From positions 19,767,521 through 19,831,520 of the forward strand of contig OX457044.1 of NCBI GenBank assembly GCA_949752735.1: 64,000 nucleotides of DNA, given 5' to 3'. The stretch's first letter is position 1; every line of letters begins with the position of its first letter. The translations under genes and the position numbers were made by a program. This document shows positions 34,851 to 46,500 of the stretch, one piece after another. The DNA comes from Lumbricus terrestris (lineage: Eukaryota; Annelida; Clitellata; Crassiclitellata; Lumbricidae). A model generated the notes under the pieces. It was not told the DNA's origin. It made no database searches and saw only the letters and a list, made by a program, of their open reading frames with translations.

Positions 34851-35846
34851 ACAACGCAATACACGGTCAACATCCTATCTTTGCTTGGCACTAAAGTCAG
34901 AAAACCTAGCAAGCATCTGTGTTGAAGACTGTAGATAGCGGCACTCACAAAACACAGCACTGGACAACAGTACGAGTGCCCCACATTAGAAATGCCATTG
35001 CACAACGCTAGAATAAGTAAAACAATTTAAGAGCAAAACGTTGTGAGCACTGCTTGAAGAATTTGGTAATGAGTCAAGTTGTGCAATACAGAGACCAGCA
35101 CACTACATGCTCAAGCGAATTAGCCTGTAATTGAGCAGTGTGTATGTATGTACGTATGCACGCATGAAAGAACACAAATAATACAGAGCCTTGCAGGTAC
35201 CTCACAAGCATTGTATAATTGCGAACAACGACATACAAAGGTAAGCGACTACGATGACCAACAAAAGGATTGTAGAGATCATTGTGACAATAACTTTACA
35301 TTACATTCACTATTTATTTATGTACATGACAATCAATCTTTTCCAATACACTGAAAATAATCATGATCATCGTAAATACATGCGAGAACACTAAAATAAC
35401 CATGAAGATAACAAAAGAAATAATTAAGAAAACGGTAATCATTGTGGTCATTAACAAGAGATTCTTACCAAGGGCAGAGCCTCTTTGGACTAGAAATCCA
35501 ACTACGCAGTGGTACAGGTACAGAGACACTAGATCCGGATTGAGACTTGATGAGGTCCTAAACTATATAAGCTTGGAGGTCCCTTGTTAAAAAATCACAC
35601 CAAAGGATCTCACAAAACTTGAAAACACCTGCCTTTTAATTATATAACAATTTGGCATTTAAAGTGAAGATTTCGAATTGATATCTAGCGTCTAGCATAG
35701 TATTAATATAGTAAACCCCAGATAAATACTTTAAAATACATTACAAAGATTTTTTTTAACAGGTTCCAAATATATTCTGAATTTTGGTGATTAAAAGGTC
35801 CTATTCAACTGCAGCTTTTTTATAGCTGAATGGTAAACCTGGCACT
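34851..35846. other. Intergenic DNA, nothing recognised
   Basis: This lies downstream (minus-strand sense) of the GFOD stop and may hold its 3' UTR and poly(A) site. TTATTTATTTATG near 35310 includes a reverse-strand AATAAA, but its distance from the stop (about 850 bases) makes assignment uncertain. Confidence 0.3.
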
Positions 35847-35854
35847 GTTTTCAC

Positions 35855-35998
35855 TAGGGTTGCCAGATGGCCTTCAGGAAATTACCGGACAATGGCTATT
35901 ACGTTACAGCCATGTCCAGTAATGTCTGAAATTTCTGACCGGACAGTTTGTGCAAATACCGGACTGTCCGGTTCATTACCGGGCGCCTGGCAACCCTA
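35855..35998. mobile_element. 144-bp hAT-like MITE
   Basis: Inverted ends TAGGGTTGCCAGATGG and CGCCTGGCAACCCTA, flanked by GTTTTCAC/ATTTTCAC (seven of eight match). The inside is rich in ACCGGACA/TGTCCGGT words. Confidence 0.75.
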
Positions 35999-36161
35999 AT
36001 TTTCACCATTCTTCCTGCTGACCAGGATCTAAACCCTTTCAAACAGCCAACCAACACAAGAAAAAGTTGTTTGGCGAAAGATTCACGCCAACGAGTTAAT
36101 GAGGTACGACAGAAATCTTTTTACATTACATCCACACGTACAGAGGATTCAATCAGCGGCC

Positions 36162-38079
36162 CTAGTGCAGTGAGAAAGTGCTTCGCCTCATCGCCGCCCG
36201 CAGCATCGGGTTCGGTTCCGGCTGCTCCGTCATGATCTTGATCCGCACCCACTCCTTCGTCTTCCCGGACAGTCTCACGGCGTCGACGACCGTCTGTACG
36301 TACTGCTCATTGACAAACGTGGCCGCGTGCTGCACTGGCTCCCTTGCCCAGCCGTGCTTCTCCTCAACCATCTTGAACGCTTCCTTTACGGAGTCGATGA
36401 GCTTGATCAGTCCCTTGAGGTGAGGTATCGGTATGTCGGCCCGGATCGTCTCGCTCACCCCGGTCTTCTGATGGTCGAGGATGTTTGGGACGTCGCGGTA
36501 GATCGTGTCCTCCCTCGCGAGGTCGTGGCGCTGCCCGTAGAGGTCGGACCCGCGTACGGCGAGGCGTCCCTTCGTCCCGCAGATGAGCACCTCCTGGGTG
36601 TACTGTCCGGTGACGTGGCTGTTGATGGTGGCCGTGGCACAGGCGTTGCGTTCCAGTTCCATCTGGAAGCAGCAGAAGTCGTCGCTCGTCACCTGGCGGA
36701 TCCCCCGAATCTTGTCCGTCTGGCGAGTGAAGGTCTTGAGGACCCCGTGGACGCGGGTGGCACGCTGCCCGGTCAGGAAGGTGATCAGGTCAATCAGTAC
36801 ACTGCCATAGACGTTGAGGACACCGCCTCCCATCAGTTCGTCGCATATCCAGTCGAACTTGTCCTTGAGGAAAGATCCGGAATGGATGCGCGCCTCGCAG
36901 ATCATCACCTGTACAACAATACCGCTTTAACTGATTTCTGCTGTAAGTGCTAATTATTGTATTCAAATATTTATGGCAAGTCAAAGCAAGTTCAGATAAG
37001 GTAAATGACAGTTATATCATTATCTGTGCAAAAACACTGAAAGCCAATTTGGTTTCTGCTTCAATCGATTTCTGCAGTGATCTCCAATTGATTATTCCAT
37101 GTAAATACATACATGTAGGGCAAGAATAATTTCTTAACAAGTCAAAGCAAGTTGAGAAAGGTAACGATTCATCAATGCAAAAGTGGTATTAAACATCTAT
37201 CAAACTTTTGGTCAGGCTTTGAGAAGCTATTGCAAGGTACGCAAGTCTTCAGTCACCCTGCTACAATATACAATTATTAAATCACACTGTGTACGATCAG
37301 GGCAGTTTTCAAGGTTCTTCGAGTATCGTGCAAATTGTTGCAGCAGGGCAAAGTGTCGTTCGAGCGGCCGTTGGTTTGTCAAAAGCTACAGCAACGTGTA
37401 AATAAGTATATATCATAAAGAAATGTAAATTGTCCGCAGCGTCAGTGAACTTAAGTGAAATTAATGTTTTCTTACACTCACTGATTTTACAAAAATGTTT
37501 AAGTAACACTAAGACTCGCATAAGACATTTAGCCAATAGCAACAAAACTCTCGGCTCAGAGGCATTGCACCGAATGGACCTATGTTAAAAACGACCCTGT
37601 GTACAATAGACCGTTCAGTTTACCTCTCCAATGTAGTTATCGTCAATGAGTTGCTTCATTTTCATGAAGCACGGCAGGAATCGCAGTCCATTGCACATGA
37701 GCGACATGAGTAAGGGGTAGTACTCCGCTGCGTTCACCATCCTTAGAGCGTCAATTTGGGTCGGGCCTGCCGGAGTACCGCAGATGACGTGCTTGCCGAT
37801 GCCAAGGGCTTTTACGGCGATCGGCGATTGCATAAGCGGCGGGCAGTGAATAAAAACCAGGTCGACGTCCTTGTGCAGTAGGACTTCGTCGACCTTGCTA
37901 GTGTGGAACGGGATCTCGAGGTCACGGGCGCATTCTTCGGCAACGTCCTTCGTCTGGCCCCAGAGCGCCTCCACTCTGAAGCCACAGCTTTTGAGGATAG
38001 GGACCAAACACCGGACTGCGGTACCCGTGCCGAAAACTCCGATACCCGGTAGCTGAGCGTTGACGGGCATGACAGACAT
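36162..38079 (-). CDS. GFOD: GFOD-type Gfo/Idh/MocA family oxidoreductase-like protein
   Basis: The GFOD1/GFOD2 family has an NAD(P)-type Rossmann domain followed by a Gfo/Idh/MocA C-terminal domain; no substrate is established to my knowledge. Exons 38079-37624 and 36908-36162 join in phase 0 to 400 residues (human 385-390). ATG 38079 gives MSVMPVNAQLPGIGVFGTGT; the longer open frame upstream lacks an ATG. The nucleotide-binding loop is GIGVFGTGTAVR. Family blocks follow: VEALWGQTKDVAEECARDL, KALGIGKHVI, YYPLLMSLMCNGLRFLPCF, CDELMGGGVLNVYG, HGVLKTFTRQ, IRGIRQVTSDDFCCFQM, VRGSDLYGQ and QTVVDAVRLSGKTKEW. Where vertebrate relatives have the Glu-Lys of the family EKP motif after KNVVC-, this protein reads HVICGTPAG, so the lysine is absent. 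I cannot tell GFOD1 from GFOD2. It is divergent from BBS4. Confidence 0.92.
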
Positions 38080-39350
38080 TCTGTCGCTAATTATTACGTC
38101 CTCTTTGGTATTAAATTGCACATTTGTCAAAAAAGATGTACTTTAATACGAAAGAAACGAGCACAGCACAACATTTTATTCAAGTCAACATGTACATCAA
38201 TAACATGGATCACGCATAGGAATAGTGGAGATTAGTCACTTCATAATTACGTCAAGAGCTTACTAAAAACACAGAATAGATTAAGCGTTACATTTATATA
38301 TTGTAATCTCATTTTATATTATACATTTGTTGTGGATTGACCATTTTATCACAGTATAAACAATTAATAACAGCTATCTATACTGTGATCTTATTATTAC
38401 TCGTGTTCAGATCTGATCTGGAGGCATTATCTGTCTGAAGACTTTTCTTTCCCAGAGGTTCTTCGCTCTGGAAGCCTCTGATTAGATTGTATTGTGAGAG
38501 GCGCTTTACAAATCCGAAAATAAAATCTCAATTATTAAGATTTTGTTTATTTGTTTTAATGTATCAAGCTTGCCATATTATAGTTGGTATTTTTCTCATT
38601 ATTGAGTATACTTATTTACTTACTTAAGTTCTAGCTTTTGAGCGATAATTAAGTTTTATTCTATGGTTAAATATTCTGTGAATTCCTGAGCCGCGCATTC
38701 ATTACACAGTTTTTCATTAGCAACTTTAAATTCCTAAAGATATTAATCTTGTTCTCAGGTATCCAACACAAACGTTGAATATTTGTTTTTGAGTAACTTT
38801 AATTAATTTAAAGAAGGCAGGAATTCTGGTTATTGCGTCTACAAGCTGTGTGTGGTGGGTAGATGTAACCAAGGAGACGCATATACATAACCTGGGTAGT
38901 TATTCAAGCACAGGTGTCGCAGTATACATTATAGTTTTGGGAAAACTACTCAACCTTCAAACACAAGCGAGTGTATTATTTAACTATAAGCGTAGCATGT
39001 ATTGTGCCCTGTTTTCGGTTTCGTTTATAGAGTCGAATTGTTTTTAGAAAGGTAGACATAGTTATAATATAATGAGAGTGTTCAAATGTTCCTATGTTTC
39101 CTGGATTTAACTTTGCTACAGATTTGCAGTGGATTGCGAAGCAGGTCAGAGATAACTGAAGTTCCATTGAAATTTTTGGTTTTAAGTTGCTTTGAACTTA
39201 CAGCTAAACTATGTGTGACTTTCTAGATCTGTTCAAGTATTTGAGATCATGTGCATTTTTGTCACATTACAACTTTATTAGACTTTGTGGTAATAAAATC
39301 AGCTTGTGGAATATGTTCAATGATTACTTGACATCTGTTTGACATTCAAG
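38080..39350. promoter_or_regulatory. Divergent GFOD/BBS4 promoter interval
   Basis: The two genes are transcribed away from each other across about 1.3 kb that carries no large repeat, unlike most gaps in this window. It must hold the GFOD promoter and the BBS4 promoter plus any non-coding or short coding first exon of BBS4, which I could not identify. Confidence 0.5.
38865..38878 (+). promoter_or_regulatory. X-box-like (RFX) motif upstream of BBS4
   Basis: GTAACCAAGGAGAC matches the first X-box half-site (GTNRCC) exactly and four of six positions of the second (RGYAAC) with a two-base spacer. X-boxes bound by RFX factors are typical of ciliary gene promoters. It lies 537 bases before the first in-frame ATG of BBS4. 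Confidence 0.4.
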
Positions 39351-39401
39351 GTTGAGCAGTACCAAGTAAATGAAGGAGAGGTAGAGGCAAAAAGAGGAGA
39401 A

Positions 39402-40326
39402 ATGCAGACGGAAAAATCAGACGTTGGTCTTGAAAGAGATGACACATTCGTTTCCAAACCAGGCACAGTGGCAACGCAGCCAGTAAAACCAAAACCTAAG
39501 AAAGGTAAATCATTTTCACTGCACACAATTATGGTCTTTTGTTGTTAGTACTTTATGAGGACAGTGCTTTTGCAAGGTGGCTCCGCATATTAAGTATCTG
39601 GATATATGGATACAATTTAATAGTAGCAAAAAAATTATTAATTAAATTTCATGTGACCTATACCTGGTTGCTGCTTAGCATCTTGAATAGTCAATAAAGG
39701 AAGATGCTGCTAATGAAGCTTTGGGAATAACCGACGGTTACTCACGTTGGGTGCCAGTTCCATATGGGGTCTGACAAGGCTATTCCCTGCAAGTCCCCTT
39801 CATTATATACTTTATACAGCTGATCTGACCATGTTCATAATTGCTCCACGTAATGTCACCAGTATTCATTCATTCATTCCGAGAATTTATATAGTGCCTC
39901 TTCAAGAAACCTACTCAGAAGCACTCTCTGCGCTGGTCTGTTTGATGTTAAGTGTAATTAAGAACAAAGATATTACACAAATTAGCGAACAATGCAGAGT
40001 GAGCTGGAAGAGCCACCGTTGGCAGGCCCACGAGTAGTCGGAGGTGACGAGTTCCCTATTGGCTGCGGACAGTTAAATTTGACTTCTGTAATAGCTTGTG
40101 ATCATCCATCATACTGTGGATTGTAATCATTCTGCATTTTGTCAGTTTGAAATTAAATGATCATTGTTATTATTGTATTTTTTATTTTTGCCTGAGGTAT
40201 TTAGGATCCCTTGGGAACTTCGCTCCTAACTACTGCTATAAAACCAGTCCGGAATGGCCCTATTCATCTGCTTCCATTCTTGCGAAAGTGCCTCTGAAAG
40301 CAGCTGCATTATTATTGTTATTATTG

Positions 40327-40361
<35 letters not shown>

Positions 40362-40463
40362 TTTTTTACCCGAGGTATCAATGATCCCTCAGGATTTATA
40401 AAAATTATTTCAGGAGTAAAAATGAATCTCCGAGAAATCAGGCCTCGTCCCAGGTTTCACAAC

Positions 40464-40550
<87 letters not shown>

Positions 40551-43500
40551 ATTGCATATGCTGGTAGTCATAACGGTGTGCTCATTTGTCTATCACAGCT
40601 CCTGAACTGCCAATTTATGAGCGAAGAAATTGGCTGATTCATCTGTACTACATTCGTAAAGAATATGAACCGTGTAAAGCCATAATCAAGGAGCAGCTGG
40701 CCGAGACTAACAACTCGTCAGAATATGCTCTCTACGTTAATGGCAAGCAACTTCGTCATCTTTGTGTCTTTCGTTCTCTTTATGCATGTTGGATATTTTG
40801 TCTTTTTATAGTGCAGTATGGTAAGGTTAGGAAATTTGTATGGCTTGTGCGTTAGACACAGGAACTATACTGAATAATGATGAGCCATGTGGATTTGAAA
40901 CCTAAAGATAGAGTCAGTGAACCATTTGTCTTCTATCGTCTTCGAGCTTTTATAGTCGGCCTAGGATGAAATTGCATCAGTCATGTTCTACATGTCTGCA
41001 GGTGTTTGCCTTGTGAGGCTGTCTTGTGTTCTTTACAGATTCGCTCTTTCGAAGAGGTCGGATTCATTCATGGTATCTTTGTGTTGGGTAGAATGTGATA
41101 TGCTCATGCCAAGAGTTGATGGCCTCCAAGGGTTTACATAGATTAACAGTGTGATCCACGTTGGGCACTTTCCAAGGTTTGGCTACATTTCTGATTGCAT
41201 GCACGATGTCTTATATCGGCTTTCACAATCGACGATTCCAAGATAGGTGACGGAAACGTGCATCAGTGCATTAATGCATTTAGCAACAAGTCAGGCTACT
41301 AATTTTGCATAGTGATGCGTAAAGAATTGAAAACAGATGAAAAATATCATAATTACTAATTCGTGATGTGTGTCTGTAGCTCTTATCCTGCGGTTAGAGG
41401 GACGAATCCATGAATCTCTGGAGCTGTTTCAGACGTGTACTGTTCTCAGTCCTAAAAGCCTTGACAACTACAAGCAGGTTGCGCGCTCCTTGTGAGTAAC
41501 TGATTATTCAGTCATGATTGTTGTGTCAGAACATTGACTATTATAGCACTTCTAAAATGGGGTGGCATGTGAAGAAAGCAATTTCCAGTCGGGTTGAATC
41601 ATGAATTCATTCAGCAGGTCCAGTTTGATGTTAATAAATTGTTCGTATAGCGTGTACTTGATGACACAGGCCTACCAGAGTAGCACACAGTTTATCAGGG
41701 TGGCCTAATAACTTTTATTCAATTTACAATTAATTAAACTAGAAATTAAGTTAAGAAACGGAATTAAAATAACACTTAATTTAATAAACGTTAAACCAAG
41801 GGTAGTCATTCTTCAAATCATAACACCATTTTCATATTGAATCGAATGCTGCCATTCGATTCATTTTTTAAATCAAATATTGAAGATTCCTTCTCTTACA
41901 ATGTCCAGTCTGGTTGTTTGCTTGTCATTGTGATGGGCTGCATTTATAGTACTGTTAGAAGTACGTAGTTTAGTTGAATTAATTGTATATTTGTTTAATT
42001 GCATCTGAAATAAGCTGAAGTTTTGCAGCTCAATCATCAAGTTCAATGCATAGAAGTTATTCATTGTATGGTGGTCAACAGTGCAGAAGAGCAATGCCAT
42101 TCTGTGATGTTCAGGTGGTAAAACTATATTATATGGACCTATTCAATGTTATGACCTGACATTTTATAATGTAAGGGCTTTGGACGTTATAAACACTGGG
42201 CATCAGGTCTAAGTGGTACACATTGGTTATTGTTTGTTCGTTTGTTTTTTGTTTGTATGTGCACTTGTTATAGTGCCCCTTCAAGCTCTCTCACTACTCA
42301 GAGGCGCTCCCGATGCAGCGTGGACACTGCATCAGAGTTTCACGCGAAGCGCTGAGCAATTGCGAGTGAAGGACTTGCCCAAGGTCCCTACACGGCGACT
42401 TGAGGTGGATTTGAACCTCGAACCTTCTGGCTCCAAGTCTATGACGCCACCACTACACTACTGCACCCTATGCGATTCACGTGCTTGCCTTGTAATGTGG
42501 AGAGTACATGCTCAAGCCTCATCTTAGACAGTTACTATTTGGGGACCTTGAGCACCTCCTTCATGCACAATTGCTCCATGCCATCTCTTGCTTCTAACCA
42601 TCCAAGTTAGAAGCGAACCATCTTAAGGCTGTCCCAGAGACATCGAAACTTTTGCTAAGTCTTATAAAGAGTAAATGTTGGTCTACGGTGTCAAAGGCAG
42701 CACTGAAGTCAACGCTGATTGTTATTTTTCAATTAGGTTCCTGCTAGCACGACATAAAGCGGCCCTCGATGTCTACAATGAGACCGAAAAAATGTCATCT
42801 GGGGACTGGGTGAGTAGAACTAGTAATGAAATAAATTATTAAAACTATCATATGACCATCTGTTTTTTCTGTGGTTGTCCCGGAGACATGTTTAAAACAG
42901 GTGCATGGACGCCGTCCATGACCGTCCAGGCACACTTTAAGCCCTGACTGAGCTGGGTTGAAAGGGAGCGACGGTCAGCTGCCGAGTGGCACTTTATAAA
43001 TCTTCGATCACAGTACAATGCAGCATATCAGTGCCATAACTTTTTGCAGTATTATGTCTGTTCCAGAGTATAATATGGACAGCCCGTATAACAATTGACT
43101 ACCGTAAAAATGGACAAAAGTCTAAGCGATATTTCAGGATAGCACAGAAACTGGTCATCTGTTTCAACACCTTGTACTAATACGGAGAGATTCTGGTTGT
43201 TTCCCGCATGTATGGGACTGCTGCTAATCTAGAAGTTTTGCTGATGACAGTTGGCCGATGACATTATTAATCTCCATGAATGTTAGTGTCCTCATTTTTC
43301 TGTGGATTGTGCATTAAAAATATAAAACTCACTAAAAGTTTCCATCAAAATAACTGATTTCAATTTCATTGATCACCAATTTTTGCTGAATGGAAGTGTT
43401 CATAATGAGTAGTTTGATGAACGTACGGATTGTCCTGATTTCTTCACTATTTTAGTGGATGATAATTACATAAAATTTGAACACTGCGGACGCTTAATTG

Positions 43501-46500
43501 TAATTGTTGTGCAAATTATTATTACACCATAGATTTCCAGCTTCTCTTGCACACTTTCGACAATGTGATAATTGTGATAATTAGAAATTATGTACTAAGT
43601 TCATGGGTAACTTTCTTTGCCAATTACATTTTCTTTCTCATGTAACTCATTTTGTTTTCTGCTTGCAGGAGATTGCTCATAACAAAGGCGTCTGTTACAT
43701 GTACCTCAAAGAACTAGAAAAAGTGAGTGATCAATGCATCTGATATCCAGGGGTATTTTTCTGATGTAACACAGTATATCACAAGCAGATGGCTATTTAT
43801 CTGGCTCTTCTTGTTTTCAGGTCTTTTTGAAATGTGGTAGCACTGTTAAAGTTGAACTACCTCTTACCACCGCTAAGGACGATCACTGAGGAGCGAAATT
43901 TTGGGCGACGGCTGAGTCACCGACGACATTTTCCATTTTCATCGAACAAATTTCTGACAACCTTTTTTTAGTTGTTTGGTCGAAATCTCGTGAAAACATA
44001 CCATTTTCCCTGCCAAAATAACTGATAACCGTTTTTAGTCATTTGGTCTAAAAACCATACCGTACTTCTTATAAAGTTACCAGAATTTACCAAAAATGTT
44101 CTGAATTTCCGAACAGTGTAGAAATTTATGATGCTATTTATAAATATTTCTTAAATATTGGAGGTGACATGAACATGGGCTGTCCTCCCACCACAAACAT
44201 TGAGGGATCGTACCCCCTCAGTCTCTGCCCATGATAATATGGTAATTATGTATTGGTAGTTGAGTACAGATAAAACAGTTTTAAAATATTAGCAGCATTT
44301 TTCTATTGTCTTGTGCTTTGTTTAGGCAAAGGATTGTCTGAAGGCGGCGATTGCAATTCACAACAACGAATTATCTTGCATCATGCTTGGAAAGGTTTTT
44401 CTCGCCGAGGGAAATCTTGACATGGCAATCGATGTCTACAAGAAGGCTATCGAGTAGGTGCCTCATGTATATTCATCGGCCTCGCCAAATTGATTCATGC
44501 ATATTCATCAGCCTCGTCAAATAGATTCTGCATAATTATTCATCAGCCTCGTCAAATAGATTCATGCATATTCATCAGCCTCATCAAATAGATTCATGCA
44601 TATTCATCAGCCTCGTCAAATAGATTCATGCATATTCATCAGCCTCGTCAAATAGATTCATGCATATTCATTAGCTTAATCATTGTTAGTCATTGACTTG
44701 AATGAACATTCTTTGTTTCTTCTCAGTCTTCGCCCCCCCCCAAAAAAAAAATTAACACCTATTTTTAAACTATTACTTTTTGGTTTTTACCGAATGTATT
44801 TCCTGCACTAATCATACTAATGAGCACTAACTACAGTGAAATTGAGAAATTTCCATTTAGAAACCAGGTCTCCATTTAGAAACCTGGTTTGCTTCTTAAT
44901 TTCCTGGTTTGCTGGAAAATTTAAACGTGACCCCCTTGTGTCTTGCCTACCCTGCACAAATGTCTGTGGGTGCACATGATTATATATAAAAAAATCTGCA
45001 TGTATGAAAATTTCTTAGGCAGTAATTTCTTAACCGAAAATTATTGCCAATATTTCTCTTGTACATTTCTTTATTTTTTTACATTAAAGAAGACATTGTA
45101 TTTGTTTCAGAATGTCTCCAGAAAATGTTGAGCTACTGTCTACTCTAGGACTTCTTTATTTGCAGGTTGGTGTTTTGTAATCTTGCACTTAAAATTGAAA
45201 TAGATTACAAACACAGGTGATGGTGTTTTTATGTAGTCAGTCAATGTTTGCAAAGAAATTCTGCTGTAAAGGGGGGATAGTTAAATAATAACGTTCTTGC
45301 TTGAAGAACAATTAGATCTTGTAGGAAATGGTTCTATGTCCCAGGTCAACTCAACTTTCCACTCCTCTGGGATGGGGTGAGTTGGTGTCTAGCAGGCTGC
45401 CAAGACAAGCGTTCAATAAGATCATGAAATTCGTACCACCATGTTTCAGTGTTTCAATGTTACTGTGGTTTGTCATTAAGCTTGTCAACAACCGTGAATA
45501 TTATAAACAGCCTCGGACGTTAACAGACCTTTGATTGTGTAATGCAGTGGTTCCCAACCTTTTTTTACTTTAGGGCCAATTTTTCTAAGCTGGAGGACAC
45601 GAGGGTCACTTTTTCTTAGTTGAAGGTCATTAGAGGGCCGCAAGGCTAGAATTTAATAAACTAAAAGCATAAAAAATTGTTATAATTGAATTAACATAGA
45701 ATGTTTGATGTTATTTATAGACGTCAAAATAAAATAATTTGTAATAGAAAATAATTATGTTTTCTAACCTGTCCAAATTGTCAGTTTTTTAATTTGATTT
45801 TGTTAATTCTTTGAGAGATGAGAGCCATTTTTTAGGCCTGGCAGGCCACTTTTGGTTTACGGGCCACGGGTTGGGAACCACTGGTGTAACGCATATTGTA
45901 CATCCATCGTTGTGAATATGAATGTTTCTAGGCTGGAGATTTTCAAAAGGCTTTCGAAGCGCTAGGGAATTCAATGACCTTCGACCCTACGAACAACAGG
46001 GCAATTCTTGCGGCAGGCAGCATGCTCCAGCTGCATGGGGACTTTGATGTTGCCCTCACCAAATACCGAATCGCGGCGCAGCAGACGCCCGAGAGTGGAC
46101 CGCTCTGGAACAACATCGGCATGTGCTTCTACGGCAAGAAGAAATATGTGGCTGTAAGTAGTAGCACAAGAACACCGTAATTATAATCGACGTAATGTAT
46201 TGATATAATTATACTATGTTTTGTGAGTCGCGGTGATTTAGGGATATGTTCAGTGCCTTGGAGCCAGAAAGTTGTGGGTTCTGATCCACCTCAAGTGGCC
46301 ATTCATTCATTCATTCATTATTAGCATTTATATAGTGCCCCTTCAAGAAACTACTCAGAGGTGCTCACAGCCCAGCCACGGCAAAAGAAAAAAGATTTAA
46401 GGAATAAGGATTGACTGGTCAGGTGAAGGAGATGGAGGTTAGGGGGGGAGGTCATTCCAGATTGACGGCCCCACAACCATGTAGGGACCCTGAGCAAATC

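Noticed and set aside
36327..36953. 208-codon open frame on the plus strand
   Set aside because: It is antisense to GFOD exon 2, whose minus-strand product matches the family along its whole length.
41380..41491. Suspected frameshift in a BBS4 exon
   Set aside because: On re-reading the bases at 41397-41403 (AGAGGGACG) the frame is continuous and the conserved [13 protein letters not shown] is intact.
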